DNA from: Candidatus Hydrogenisulfobacillus filiaventi
GTDB taxonomy: Bacteria; Bacillota; Sulfobacillia; Sulfobacillales; R501
Assembly (NCBI GenBank): GCA_902809825.1
Contig: LR778114.1
Location: 1,860,001-1,924,000 of the forward strand
Direction of reading: 5' to 3'
DNA: 64,000 nt
Both the position numbers and the translations under genes were made by a program. Below the pieces are notes generated by a model that was given only the letters and a program-made list of their open reading frames with translations, was not told the DNA's origin and did no database searches. Below, piece after piece: positions 49,594 to 58,057 of this stretch (its first letter is position 1; the number at the start of each line of letters is the position of its first letter).

Positions 49594-51285
49594 TCAGCGG
49601 GTGGTTGCCCGGGCGCCGCGCGCGGCCAGCATTTCGTCGATGAGCCACGATGCCTCCCCCTTCGTCACGCTCTCCACGATTTCGGCTGGCGCGCCCAGGC
49701 GGCGGAGCAGCCGGCGCTGGGCCTCGGTGGCCGGCGCGATCTGCCACAGGGCGCCGGACAGGCGACCCCCGATGTCGTCCCGGTCGCCCCACAGCTCTCG
49801 CCAGATCCCGACGCGATGCCGGATCCAGGCGTCCATCGCCCGCTTGTGGGCGTCCAGCGCATAGCTCGCTTCCCACCTGGTGAGTCGTGCGACCTCGTCC
49901 TGCGGCCAGCCGAAGTCTCGGAGCCGCTTGGCCTGGGCCTCGGAGGGCGGCGCGTCCGGGTACTGCATGCGGGAGGCGGCCAGTTTTCGTTGCTCCCGGA
50001 GCAGATCCGGATCCTCCCGGATCTCGGCCAGATCTCGGGCCACATCCCGCCAGTCGGCGTAGGGCGCGTCCGCCCCAGCGAGATCCTCGTAGAGGTCCAA
50101 CACCCGTTCCGCCTCCACCCGATCCGGCCACAGGCGCGCCAACCAAGCCTCCGCGTCGGCGCTGAGCCGCGCCTCCCGGGCCATCCGCTCGCTGACCCGC
50201 GTCCCCTGCTCGGGCTCCTTGCGCAGGCCGAGCAGCGTGCGGATGGAGGCCAGCTTGTGCCTGCGGGTGGCGTCCACCACATCGATCACGATCACCGCGT
50301 CCTTGCCGGGCGCGATGCGGGTGCCGCGGCCCAGCATCTGGGTGTACAGCCCCAGGCTCTGGGTGGGGCGGGCGAGGATCACGGCGCCGATGGACGGCTC
50401 GTCGAACCCCTCGGTCAGGAGCATGGCGTTGCAGATGACTGGGGTTTCCCCCGTGTGCAGGCGCTGCAGCGCGGCCTGGCGATCGTTACGGGACATGCTT
50501 CCATCCACGGCCTCCGCAGGCACCCCGGCGGCGCGGAAGGTGTCGGCCAGGGCACGGGCATGGTCGACCCCGACGGCGAACACAACGGCACGCAGGCCGG
50601 GCGCATACTGCTGATACGCGCGCACGATGATGGCGTTGCGACCCGCGGTGTTGACGGCGCGCTCCAGCTCGCCGGGGGCGAAGTCGCCCGCCTGGATGCG
50701 CACCCGGTCCAAATCTGCCGACCCTTGCACCCGGTACGCCACGATGTCCGCCAGATAGCCCTCCCGGATCGCCTGCTGGATGGGGTAGGCATACGCGATG
50801 CCGTGGGGGAACACCGTGGCGAGGGAAATTTTGTCCCCCCGGAAGGGAGTGGCGGTGAGGCCCAGCAGCAAGCGGGGCCGGAAGTGGTCGATGGCCCGGC
50901 GATAAACGGGGGAGGGAGCGTGGTGCGCCTCGTCCACGACCACCAGGGGGAAGGCGTCCGGTGCCCATTGGGCGAGGCGCTTGGGCGTCAGGCTTTGCAC
51001 GGAGGCGAGCACGACGTGCGCGTCGGCCTCGTTCCGCTCGGCCTGCACCACGCCCACGGACGCCTCGGGCCAGACGCGGCGGAACGTGGCCCCGGCTTGA
51101 TCCAGCAGCTCCCCCCGATGCGCGATCCAGAGCACGCGATGACCGAGCTGCCGAGCGATGGCGACGGCTGTGACGGTCTTGCCGGTGCCGGTGGGGAGAC
51201 TGACCACCGTGCGCGCGGGGCCGGAGGCCAGTTGCTGACTGATCGCCTCGGCGGCCTCCCGCTGATAGGGTCGCATCTCCACCAT
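49594..51285 (-). CDS. Superfamily 2 DEAH-box helicase
   Basis: The 563-residue protein starts MVEMRPYQREAAEAISQQLA. Motif I is PTGTGKTV (residues 29-36), motif II DEAHHAP near residue 116, motif III TATPF near residue 145 and motif VI QMLGRGTR near residue 328. The C-terminal 220 residues are unique and helical. It is closest to the RecG/restriction-type or UvsW-like helicases that act on branched DNA. GGGGGAGG precedes the ATG and covers the upstream stop. It may serve recombination or replication restart. Confidence 0.88.
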   Translation of the reverse strand: MVEMRPYQREAAEAISQQLASGPARTVVSLPTGTGKTVTAVAIARQLGHRVLWIAHRGELLDQAGATFRRVWPEASVGVVQAERNEADAHVVLASVQSLTPKRLAQWAPDAFPLVVVDEAHHAPSPVYRRAIDHFRPRLLLGLTATPFRGDKISLATVFPHGIAYAYPIQQAIREGYLADIVAYRVQGSADLDRVRIQAGDFAPGELERAVNTAGRNAIIVRAYQQYAPGLRAVVFAVGVDHARALADTFRAAGVPAEAVDGSMSRNDRQAALQRLHTGETPVICNAMLLTEGFDEPSIGAVILARPTQSLGLYTQMLGRGTRIAPGKDAVIVIDVVDATRRHKLASIRTLLGLRKEPEQGTRVSERMAREARLSADAEAWLARLWPDRVEAERVLDLYEDLAGADAPYADWRDVARDLAEIREDPDLLREQRKLAASRMQYPDAPPSEAQAKRLRDFGWPQDEVARLTRWEASYALDAHKRAMDAWIRHRVGIWRELWGDRDDIGGRLSGALWQIAPATEAQRRLLRRLGAPAEIVESVTKGEASWLIDEMLAARGARATTR

Positions 51286-51287
51286 GA

Positions 51288-51647
51288 CTACGATGCCTCC
51301 CCCATCCGCTCCGCGAGATACCACCGCACAATGCCCCGCAGCAGCGTGCTGGGCGGCACGCCCAGCTGCTCGCCCCAGGCGACGAGCCGGGTCCGCAGCC
51401 CGGGCGGCAGCATGGTGCAGGCTTTGGGTCCCGCCAGGGCCTCCGTATCCTGTGCCCACCACACGGGGTCCAATTGGCTCTCCTCCACTGCGGCGGCGAT
51501 GGCCCGCCTGATGATCTCGGCCATCGGGACGCCCTTGGCGTCCGCCGCCTCCCGCAGCTGAGCCAGCACCCTGGGGGACACCCGCACGGTCCACGGCACC
51601 ATCGACGCCCTCGACCACGCCATGGCGGGGGCCAGACTTCTGCGCAT
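51288..51647 (-). CDS. Ribbon-helix-helix DNA-binding protein
   Basis: The first 70 residues include TVRVSPRVLAQLREAADAKG followed by VPMAEIIRRAIAAAVEE, an Arc-type ribbon-helix-helix. A second short helical repeat (LPPGLRTRLVAWGEQLGVPP then STLLRGIVRWYLAER) may be another copy. AGGAGGTGACACGG precedes the ATG. It is probably a transcription repressor or partition-like protein. Confidence 0.65.
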   Translation of the reverse strand: MRRSLAPAMAWSRASMVPWTVRVSPRVLAQLREAADAKGVPMAEIIRRAIAAAVEESQLDPVWWAQDTEALAGPKACTMLPPGLRTRLVAWGEQLGVPPSTLLRGIVRWYLAERMGEAS

Positions 51648-51665
51648 CCGTGTCACCTCCTTACA

Positions 51666-52634
51666 TCAGTCGATCGCCCCGAAGCCCGGGTTCTGGGTGC
51701 TGACCCATCTGCCGCCTCGCTTCTGGGCCCCCGTTCCGTCGTCCAGCCGCGGTCGATCGGGGCAGGGCTCCGGTTCGGTCACCCACCGATCTCCCCTCCA
51801 TTTCCTGGGCTCCGGCGACTCGCCTCGGCGTCGCCAGATCGACCATGGGTATGGCCCCCATCGCGCCTCGCGCGCCTTCTCCCGCCGCATCCGATCGCCG
51901 GAAGCGGTGGTGGATGGGATCCCGGCGAAACTGTCCGGCGTGGACGGCGGTCGCCATCCGACGCTGCGCTGCGCCCGGAACCGCAAATCGGTGAGGCGGT
52001 GGCACCACTCGCGATAGGCGTTGGACGTGACGCTCATCGCGAGACGCAATTCGGCCTCGGCCCGTCGTTGGGCCTCCAGCATGCGGGCGATGGCCTCCGC
52101 CCGGATCGAGAACAGCGTCCGATCCCAGGCGATCTCCCACCGTTCGACCTCGGCGTTGTGGTCCTGCACGTCATCCCGCGTCAGGCCCCGGGGATGGATC
52201 CTCCAGTCGGAGGCGTCCGGCTTACCCCAGATGTACTCCCGCGCCTCCGCGTCGGATCCGGTCAGCACCAGATCCTGGAACCCGGCCCACTCCGCCCGGC
52301 TCATCTCCCCGAGACTGAGCCAGCGCAGCCGAGCGGTGGTGGAGCCGCGAACCGGGTGCGGGGCTGGCAGCAGCGACACCACGTCGTCCACCATCCGGGG
52401 ATCCAGGCGGATCAGGCCCAGGGCCTTCCGCTCGTCCTCCCGCGCGATCCGCGCCGCCCGCAAATCGGCTCGGCATTGCCGGGCTATGCGGTGCAAATCC
52501 GCCGTGAACTTGCGCAGCACGGCGGTGACCCATGCGGAGGAGGGGTCCGGATCCTCCACGAGCAGGCGCTCGGCGGTGCGGATCGAGCACCCCAGGCCGT
52601 CCGCCATCCTGCGGGCGTTGACGATCATAGGCAT
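51666..52634 (-). CDS. Hypothetical protein with N-terminal helix-turn-helix-like segment
   Basis: The 322-residue protein starts MPMIVNARRMADGLGCSIRT, and GCSIRTAERLLVEDPDP could be a recognition helix. The middle is long, helical and charged; the last 80 residues are basic, Trp/Pro-rich and probably disordered. GGAGGATCTCCC precedes the ATG. Not recognised. Confidence 0.6.
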   Translation of the reverse strand: MPMIVNARRMADGLGCSIRTAERLLVEDPDPSSAWVTAVLRKFTADLHRIARQCRADLRAARIAREDERKALGLIRLDPRMVDDVVSLLPAPHPVRGSTTARLRWLSLGEMSRAEWAGFQDLVLTGSDAEAREYIWGKPDASDWRIHPRGLTRDDVQDHNAEVERWEIAWDRTLFSIRAEAIARMLEAQRRAEAELRLAMSVTSNAYREWCHRLTDLRFRAQRSVGWRPPSTPDSFAGIPSTTASGDRMRREKAREARWGPYPWSIWRRRGESPEPRKWRGDRWVTEPEPCPDRPRLDDGTGAQKRGGRWVSTQNPGFGAID

Positions 52635-52701
52635 GGGAGATCCTCCTTCGATGGGGGTGCGGGCGGGGGCGGATCTCCGCCCCCTCCGGCCGGAGCGTCT
52701 A

Positions 52702-53400
52702 CTAATCGTGGGGATCCGAGGCGGCTTCTTGCGCCCGCCATCCGGCGGCAATCGCGAGGACAGCGGGATGCGTCAATCGCGCCGCGAGCTTGGCCAGGTT
52801 GTCCTGGTCAAGATTTTCCAGTGTCTCGATGCGCAGCACCCCCCACTGCTCCGTGCCTCGCCGCTGTTCGACCACGCTGAGCCGCACCCGGACCTGCCAA
52901 GAGTGCGAGACACCGCGGGTGGCCATGAGCGAGACCCACCGCTTCAGCGGCACGATGGAGGTGGGCGGCGCGGAGACGACGACCGGGAATGCGTCCTGGT
53001 CCCGCAGGAAAAGGATCAGCCGCTTCTCTCTGCACGCCTTCCCCCGCCGGTGGGCACCGGTCTTGGCGTCCACCGCGCTACCCCATCGATTGGCCGGACA
53101 GGAGGCGCACTCCCGACGCTCGGTCGGCGAATCCGGGTCGCCGGGGCGCAGCACCCACTCCCCGACGCCGTATCCCACCAGTTGGCATTGCACAGCGGCC
53201 TGACCCTCTCCCCCCTCCGCCGGCAGCCACCGCGAGGGCTTGATCCCGAGGACGACCCCGGTAATGTCCTTGGGCGTGTCGTCTGGATCCGGCCCTTCAA
53301 AGCCCCGGCCCCGGATCCGGTAGATGATGGGGACGATATCCTCGGTAGGCAGATTGCCCCCGGGAATGGCGGGCAGCGATTCTGTGCGGAACTCCTCCAT
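52702..53400 (-). CDS. Conserved Cys-rich phage protein, possible ssDNA-binding role
   Basis: The 232-residue protein has IIYRIRGRGFEGPD at the N-terminus and CASCPANRWGSA followed by GKACREKRLILFLRD in the middle. I recognise this CxxCP-N-x-G-SA ... GKAC pattern from phage proteins located among replication genes. The Cys residues probably bind zinc. A single-strand-binding role is a guess from context. GGAGGAGGGC precedes the ATG. It is the second gene of the main leftward operon. Confidence 0.6.
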   Translation of the reverse strand: MEEFRTESLPAIPGGNLPTEDIVPIIYRIRGRGFEGPDPDDTPKDITGVVLGIKPSRWLPAEGGEGQAAVQCQLVGYGVGEWVLRPGDPDSPTERRECASCPANRWGSAVDAKTGAHRRGKACREKRLILFLRDQDAFPVVVSAPPTSIVPLKRWVSLMATRGVSHSWQVRVRLSVVEQRRGTEQWGVLRIETLENLDQDNLAKLAARLTHPAVLAIAAGWRAQEAASDPHD

Positions 53401-53423
53401 GTCGTGCCCTCCTCCTTGTTCCA

Positions 53424-53451
53424 TCGCTTATCGCTTATTGCTTATCGCTTG
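53424..53451. repeat. Four tandem 7-bp repeats
   Basis: TCGCTTA, TCGCTTA, TTGCTTA and TCGCTTG follow without gaps just upstream of the 52702-53400 gene. They may bind a regulator or have arisen by slippage. Confidence 0.7.
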
Positions 53452-53456
53452 TTGTC

Positions 53457-53498
53457 GATGCGGCCCGGGTGGCCGCATCGGAGCCCCCTCGAGGGGGC
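53457..53498 (-). terminator. Two consecutive GC hairpins
   Basis: Stems at 53457-53479 (9 bp) and 53483-53498 (8 bp, CCCCTCGAGGGG core) lie between the nuclease gene stop and the next gene. Neither has a T run, so they may be partial terminators. Confidence 0.45.
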
Positions 53499-53512
53499 GG
53501 CGGTGTCGAGGG

Positions 53513-54508
53513 TTAGGTCTCGGCCACCTCCGTACCCTCGAGCTGGGGAAAGCCGAACCGCTCGGCGCATAGATCCCGGAAGTCGCATCCGGCGCATCCG
53601 TAGCGGGTCATCGGATTCGGGATGATCCGATCCGGCCGCGTGGCCAGGTCTTGCGCCCAGGCCAGCTGGCGGCGCACGCGATCGATGGCCGCCTCGGTCA
53701 CCGGCACCGTCACCGGGGTGTACACGGCGCCCTTGGAGGAGGTACGCAGATAGTCGAGTCTGAAGCCGGCGGGCTCCTCCCCCGTCTGCTCCCGCCAAGC
53801 TGCCCAGTAGACGGGCGCCTGCACGCTCTCCCATGCGACGGTGGGGCGGATGGCGCGCCGGGTGGTCTTGAGGTCGCGGATTACCCCTCGCTCGTCGACC
53901 ACGTCGATCTGCGCCGTGACCGGCAGGCCGTCCAGCACGACCTCCATGCGGCCCTCCACCAACCGCGGCTGGCCGATGGTGGGGCGCACGTCCCGCTCCC
54001 ATCCCGCGATGAGCGGGCGCCATCCATCCTGCGGCGGGGTCTCACTGACCTCGATCGCGATCTGCCGCGCGAAGTCCGGATCCACCCCCCGCAGGCGGGC
54101 CTCGGCGTATGCGTGTACGATGTGGCCGATTTCCGCCGCCTCGCTCCGGGGCCAGGCCCAGTCCGCGGGCAAAGGGAAGACTCCGGTCTCCCACGCGCCC
54201 TTGGCGGGGCACATGAGCCACGCGGTGAGCCGGGTCGGGGACCAGTTGCCGACCGGTAGCGGATCCACGCGACCGGTCGTCTCCTCCCCGACCCCGAGAA
54301 TGCTGCCCAGCAGATCGACGGGATCGACCCCCTGGGGCGGCGCGGGCCGCCGCGCGTCGGTCGAGTTCGGGATGGCGGAGGCGGGCACCCGGACCAGTCG
54401 CCCGATCCGGACCGATTCCAGTCGCCCGGATCGGATCCAGCTGCGGATGGTGCCCTCCGGGCGCCCCAGGATCCGGGCCACCTCGGCCACGGTCAGCAGG
54501 TTCGCCAT
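53513..54508 (-). CDS. MerR/excisionase-type HTH fused to a Cas4/AddB-like Fe-S PD-(D/E)XK nuclease
   Basis: The 331-residue protein starts MANLLTVAEVARILGRPEGT; residues 4-50 form a winged helix-turn-helix of the excisionase type. From about residue 88 comes a PD-(D/E)XK nuclease with H132 region, D202, D212-x-K214 (RDLKTT) and Q230. C100, C305, C308 and C314 match the Fe-S cysteine layout of Cas4/AddB/RecB-family nucleases. It is the first gene of the leftward early operon. The HTH fusion is unusual; the phage nucleases I know lack it. It probably trims DNA ends during recombination or replication. Confidence 0.8.
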   Translation of the reverse strand: MANLLTVAEVARILGRPEGTIRSWIRSGRLESVRIGRLVRVPASAIPNSTDARRPAPPQGVDPVDLLGSILGVGEETTGRVDPLPVGNWSPTRLTAWLMCPAKGAWETGVFPLPADWAWPRSEAAEIGHIVHAYAEARLRGVDPDFARQIAIEVSETPPQDGWRPLIAGWERDVRPTIGQPRLVEGRMEVVLDGLPVTAQIDVVDERGVIRDLKTTRRAIRPTVAWESVQAPVYWAAWREQTGEEPAGFRLDYLRTSSKGAVYTPVTVPVTEAAIDRVRRQLAWAQDLATRPDRIIPNPMTRYGCAGCDFRDLCAERFGFPQLEGTEVAET

Positions 54509-54565
54509 CTCCGCTCTCCCTCCACCAGTCCAGATTGGGCTGTGGGTTGATGACTGCGCACCCCA

Positions 54566-54594
54566 ACCATAGCACAGAGCGGGCTGGTCAGCAA
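54566..54594 (-). promoter_or_regulatory. Leftward early promoter
   Basis: TTGCTG (54589-54594) and TATGGT (54566-54571) are 17 bases apart on the leftward strand. The spacer begins ACCAGCCCG, shared with the promoters at 54612 and 58058, a likely repressor site. Confidence 0.65.
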
Positions 54595-54611
54595 CGGTCG
54601 AATGCGTGGTA

Positions 54612-54640
54612 TTTACTTCCAGCCCGAGACGTGCTACGAT
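54612..54640 (+). promoter_or_regulatory. Repressor promoter
   Basis: TTTACT (54612-54617) and TACGAT (54635-54640) are 17 bases apart. The spacer contains CCAGCCCGAGACGTGCTA, similar to the divergent promoter, so the repressor probably regulates itself. Confidence 0.6.
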
Positions 54641-54689
54641 GCGGGGCGATCTGGAGCATCTTATCGCTATCCGTGAAAGGGGGATGACG

Positions 54690-55838
54690 ATGCGGAAGGT
54701 GACGCCCCAGCAGCGCAAGCGAATCGGCCGGCGCATTCGGCGGCTGCGCGAGCAGCGGGGATGGAGCCAGACCGCGGTGGCTGGGATGCTGGGGGTGCAG
54801 CAGCGCACCATTAGCAACTACGAATGCGGCAACCGCCTGCCGGCGGTGCCGCTCATGCATCGGCTGGCGGAGATCCTGAACGTCCCGATCACGGATCTGA
54901 CGAGTCCTGAGCCGTGGGAGGACGAGCCTCCGCTGGAGGGAGACGAGGCGACCGAGGCAGAGGAGCCGACAGTGGAGACGGCTGAGGCCAAGCGGCGCCG
55001 AGCGCTCACCACCTCACCATGGAACTGGCTCAGCATCGCGACGGCCGTCCGATCCCAGCGTCTCTGGAGACGATGGACCACAGCCAAGCTGGCAGAGCGG
55101 GTGGGAGTGGACGTGGCGGTCGTGGAGGCGATGGAGAGCGGCGATCCCGTGCCGCTCGACCTGCTGCGGAGGGTAGCTGATGAGCTGGGTCTGGGTCTGG
55201 CCTCCCTGCTGGCCACCGCGCGCAAGGATCGGGAGCCGGCCGTCGTGGAGGGAGGGGTGCCAGTCCGATCCGTGCCAGTGCTGGGGAGGGTGGTGGCGGG
55301 GGTGCCGATGGAGGCGCAGCCGGACAAGATCGGGATGGCTTGGGTGCCGTCCGCCTTGCGCGCCGATTTCGCGCTCGAGGTGCGGGGGGACTCCATGATC
55401 GGTGCTCACATCTTCCCCGGTGATTGGGTCATCGTGCGCAAGGTGGATGCGTGGCAGGACGTGGAGGATGGCCGGATGGTGGTGGCGGCCACGAACGGCG
55501 GGGAAACCACGTTGAAGTATCTGATCCGCGAGCCGGATCCGGCGGGGGATCGATGGTGGCTACGAGCCGCCAATCCGGCTTACCCGGATCGCCCCCTCGA
55601 CCCCGAACAGGATCGGGTGCTGGGGGTGGTGGTGCAAATCCAGAGCACCAGGCCGCCGGAGAGCCCTGCGGTCGCAGCCAGCCGGGCAGCAATCGCGCCC
55701 CTACCCGCCCAGGATCTGGACCCCCTTGAGGGGCTGACACCTGAGCAGCGGGCGGCGGTGCTTGCCCTGATCGCCCAGCTGCGATCCGCCAACCGGGATC
55801 ATGAGAAGAAGCAGCCGGGGAGTGACGAGGTGGATTGA
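54690..55838 (+). CDS. LexA/CI-like repressor with S24 autoprotease domain
   Basis: The 382-residue protein has an N-terminal XRE helix-turn-helix (residues 15-65), a second HTH-like region (about 128-172) and a C-terminal S24 peptidase: cleavage site Ala203-Gly204 in VVAGVP, Ser235 in RGDSMIG and Lys276 in TTLKYL. RecA-stimulated self-cleavage should induce the element after DNA damage. It starts at ATG 54690 after AAAGGGGG. Two DNA-binding domains in one such repressor is unusual. Confidence 0.88.
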   Translation: MRKVTPQQRKRIGRRIRRLREQRGWSQTAVAGMLGVQQRTISNYECGNRLPAVPLMHRLAEILNVPITDLTSPEPWEDEPPLEGDEATEAEEPTVETAEAKRRRALTTSPWNWLSIATAVRSQRLWRRWTTAKLAERVGVDVAVVEAMESGDPVPLDLLRRVADELGLGLASLLATARKDREPAVVEGGVPVRSVPVLGRVVAGVPMEAQPDKIGMAWVPSALRADFALEVRGDSMIGAHIFPGDWVIVRKVDAWQDVEDGRMVVAATNGGETTLKYLIREPDPAGDRWWLRAANPAYPDRPLDPEQDRVLGVVVQIQSTRPPESPAVAASRAAIAPLPAQDLDPLEGLTPEQRAAVLALIAQLRSANRDHEKKQPGSDEVD

Positions 55839-56602
55839 TGGGTGGGACGCCGGTGATGGTTCTCGACGTGGAAACCGTACCCGATGAGGAGGCCTGGAGC
55901 CGTCTGGGCGGGCGCTCGGAGGACGCCCCCCTCAAGCCGGCGCTGCAGCGGGTAGTGGCCGTCGCGGCGGCCTGGCTTGACGGCAACGGCGCTTTGCGGC
56001 GCCTGACGGCCCTGGAGTCGCCCGGCTCGGATGAGGCGACCCTGATCCGATCCACGTTTCGCATTCTCGAGAGCCGGCCGCGGCTCGTCGGCTGGAACAC
56101 CCGCGGCTTCGACCTCCCAGTGCTGGTGGCGCGGGCGATGCTGCACCAGATCCGGGCACCGGCCTACTACGCCGGCCCGCCGTTCCAGAGCTACCGCTAT
56201 CGCTACGCCGACGAGATCCACACGGATCTGATGGATGTCCTGTCCCAGTACGGAGCCGCCCCGCGCATGCGCCTGGCCGAGATGGCGGCTGTCCTCGGCA
56301 TCCCGGCCAAGGTGGACGGGGACGGGGGCGACGTGGTGGCCTGGGAGGCCGCTGGCGATCGGGATCGGATCCGGGCCTACTGCGAGACCGACGTCCTCGC
56401 CACCGCCGTGATCTGGGCCCGGTACGCCTGGCACCGGGGGTGGTGGGGCGAGGACCAGTGCGTCACCTTCGCCGCTTCCGTGCGCGAGTTCGTCAGCTCC
56501 GCTCCAGGCCCCCACTGGGACCCCTGGCGGACGCTTGATCTGAGGCGGGTGCTACCCATCGGGCTGGGGCACGCATGGGAGGCCGGGGAATCGGAGGCAT
56601 GA
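55838..56602 (+). CDS. 3'-5' exonuclease of the DnaQ-like DEDD superfamily (PolB-exo2 type)
   Basis: The 254-residue protein starts MGGTPVMVLDVETVPDEEAW (Exo I D10-x-E12 region), has GWNTRGFDLPVLVARAML (Exo II) near residue 86 and YCETDVLATA (Exo III) near residue 180. This matches the predicted PolB-like exonuclease family. The ATG overlaps the repressor stop (TGATG), so it is co-expressed with the repressor in the lysogen. The role may be DNA repair or degrading invading DNA. Confidence 0.82.
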   Translation: MGGTPVMVLDVETVPDEEAWSRLGGRSEDAPLKPALQRVVAVAAAWLDGNGALRRLTALESPGSDEATLIRSTFRILESRPRLVGWNTRGFDLPVLVARAMLHQIRAPAYYAGPPFQSYRYRYADEIHTDLMDVLSQYGAAPRMRLAEMAAVLGIPAKVDGDGGDVVAWEAAGDRDRIRAYCETDVLATAVIWARYAWHRGWWGEDQCVTFAASVREFVSSAPGPHWDPWRTLDLRRVLPIGLGHAWEAGESEA

Positions 56603-56645
56603 CCATTCCCGTCGCCGTCCGCATCGAACGATGCGCGGCTCGTGC

Positions 56646-57212
56646 TTATGCATCCTGTGGGCGGTCGAGGCGCCACATTTCCTGGGGCAGTCCGAGCGCC
56701 TCGGCCAGATCCCGCCAGGCCCAGGCGATCCATCGGGGATCGCCGACGTAGTCCGGCAGGGCGTTCAGCACCCGTTGCCGCGGTTCGACCGCGTCCACCC
56801 GTCGCGCGACGGAGAGGGCGTCCTCGGGATCCTGCTTCTGCCATCGCCCAAGCTTGGAGACGATCCAATCGATGGGATCCAGCCAGCCGACGGTCAGGTG
56901 CTCGAAACGGGCGGGTGACCACCGCGCCCGCTCCTCCCAGCCGGCCGGCAGCCAGGCCACTCCCTCGGCCCGGAACGAGAGGCCGAGGCGCGCGGCGATC
57001 TGCCGCAGGCGATCCGGCAGCGCGTCCGACGTGCGCAGCAGAGCGTCGATGTCCTCCGTGGATCGGGCCGGCCGATCGAAATAGAACGGCAGGGCGCTGG
57101 CACCCATTAGCACGACTATCGCATGGGCACCCGACGGCCATTCCTCGGCGGCGTCCCATGCCCGCAGGGCGTCCAGCACGGCCTCCTGGTCCGGAAACCC
57201 GAGATGCGTCAT
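56646..57212 (-). CDS. DUF6036-like nucleotidyltransferase-fold protein
   Basis: The 188-residue protein starts MTHLGFPDQEAVLDALRAWD. LMGASALPFY then RSTEDIDALLRT gives the GS...D-x-D pattern of the nucleotidyltransferase fold, with degenerate catalytic spacing. GGGAGGCGTGG precedes the ATG. Members of such families act in AbiEii-like toxin systems. A possible partner gene lies at 244-645, far away in this window. Confidence 0.65.
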   Translation of the reverse strand: MTHLGFPDQEAVLDALRAWDAAEEWPSGAHAIVVLMGASALPFYFDRPARSTEDIDALLRTSDALPDRLRQIAARLGLSFRAEGVAWLPAGWEERARWSPARFEHLTVGWLDPIDWIVSKLGRWQKQDPEDALSVARRVDAVEPRQRVLNALPDYVGDPRWIAWAWRDLAEALGLPQEMWRLDRPQDA

Positions 57213-57547
57213 TCCACGCCTCCCGCCCGCAGCAGGGGGCCGCAGTCCAGCCATCCAGCCCCCCACCGCGCCCGCGCGCGCCCCTCGACCGCGCAGGCCA
57301 CCATCGCCCACAGCACGGCACCCAGGCGCTCCAGCCGCAGCCAGTCCGCGACCGGACGCCTGGGCTCGCGCTCCCAGGCCTCGGCCAGGGACGACGGCCA
57401 GATGTCCTGGGTCAGCCACGCCACGATGGCCCAGGTCTCCGGCCGGGCGTACGGCCCCCATTCCAGGCTGCGCCAAAACCAGGCCGCCTCATGCCGCGCC
57501 AGCGCCTCGGTGTCCGACCGCGGCGGGCGGGACAGCAAGGGAGTCAC
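57209..57547 (-). CDS. Hypothetical protein
   Basis: The 112-residue product starts at a GTG directly after the previous stop and overlaps the next gene as ATGA. It is Trp/Arg-rich and helical (WFWRSLEWGPYARPETWAIV). It probably forms an operon with the nucleotidyltransferase-fold gene and may be its partner. Not recognised. Confidence 0.6.
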   Translation of the reverse strand: MTPLLSRPPRSDTEALARHEAAWFWRSLEWGPYARPETWAIVAWLTQDIWPSSLAEAWEREPRRPVADWLRLERLGAVLWAMVACAVEGRARARWGAGWLDCGPLLRAGGVE

Positions 57548-57781
57548 CTACGTCGGATCGCAGAGGAGCAGCCACGGCCCGCGCCACTCCCACCCGCGCC
57601 CGTCCACAGCCAGCAGCAGCCGCCAAGTTTCCTCATCCCCGCCCGGATCTCCTAGCCGTCGCGCGTCCCCCGTCGCCAGCCGGATGCGCCCAGCGACGGT
57701 CTCGCGCCATGCCGGCAGCTCCCGGCGGATGGAGGGATAGCTGTGATGCAGTGGTGCCGGGCGCGTCGGGGTCGCCTCCAG
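57548..57781 (-). CDS. Hypothetical protein with apparent CTG start
   Basis: A well-biased frame ends TWRLLLAVDGRGWEWRGPWL plus LLCDPT and stop. No ATG, GTG or TTG is available in frame after the excisionase stop; the best candidate is CTG at 57781, giving 77 residues. Alternatively the start is ATA or the gene lost its start. Its stop abuts the next gene's GTG. Confidence 0.5.
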   Translation of the reverse strand: MEATPTRPAPLHHSYPSIRRELPAWRETVAGRIRLATGDARRLGDPGGDEETWRLLLAVDGRGWEWRGPWLLLCDPT

Positions 57782-57791
57782 GGCTAGTGTA

Positions 57792-57986
57792 TCATGTCCC
57801 TGGTTTCCGCAGCCGCTCCAACAGCTCGTCCACTGCCCAGGCCGGAATCAGCCACGGTCGCCGAGCGGCCGAGAGGTACAGCGGCAACTCCCCCCGCCGC
57901 ACCATCTGGCGCACGGAGTAGGGTGCCACGCCCAGCGCGATCGCGGCCTCCCGGACGGTGTAGACCAGTCGAGTCTGCGTCTCCAT
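57792..57986 (-). CDS. Excisionase-type DNA-binding protein
   Basis: The 64-residue protein has VYTVREAAIALGVAPYSVRQ followed by MVRRGELPLYL, the winged helix-turn-helix of Xis/MerR-like proteins. GAGGGTGGGTGC precedes the ATG; an upstream ATG would add 12 residues. Near the integrase it is the natural candidate for the recombination directionality factor. Confidence 0.75.
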   Translation of the reverse strand: METQTRLVYTVREAAIALGVAPYSVRQMVRRGELPLYLSAARRPWLIPAWAVDELLERLRKPGT

Positions 57987-58057
57987 GCACCCACCCTCAT
58001 CGGGCACAGGCGCGATCCTCATCCGACATCGCTCCCCTCGCGAATGGGTCGGAATGG

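Noticed and set aside
49594-51285. Type I or III restriction endonuclease subunit
   Set aside because: The helicase motifs are present, but no PD-(D/E)XK motif or adjacent specificity or modification subunit is seen; a stand-alone SF2 helicase fits better.
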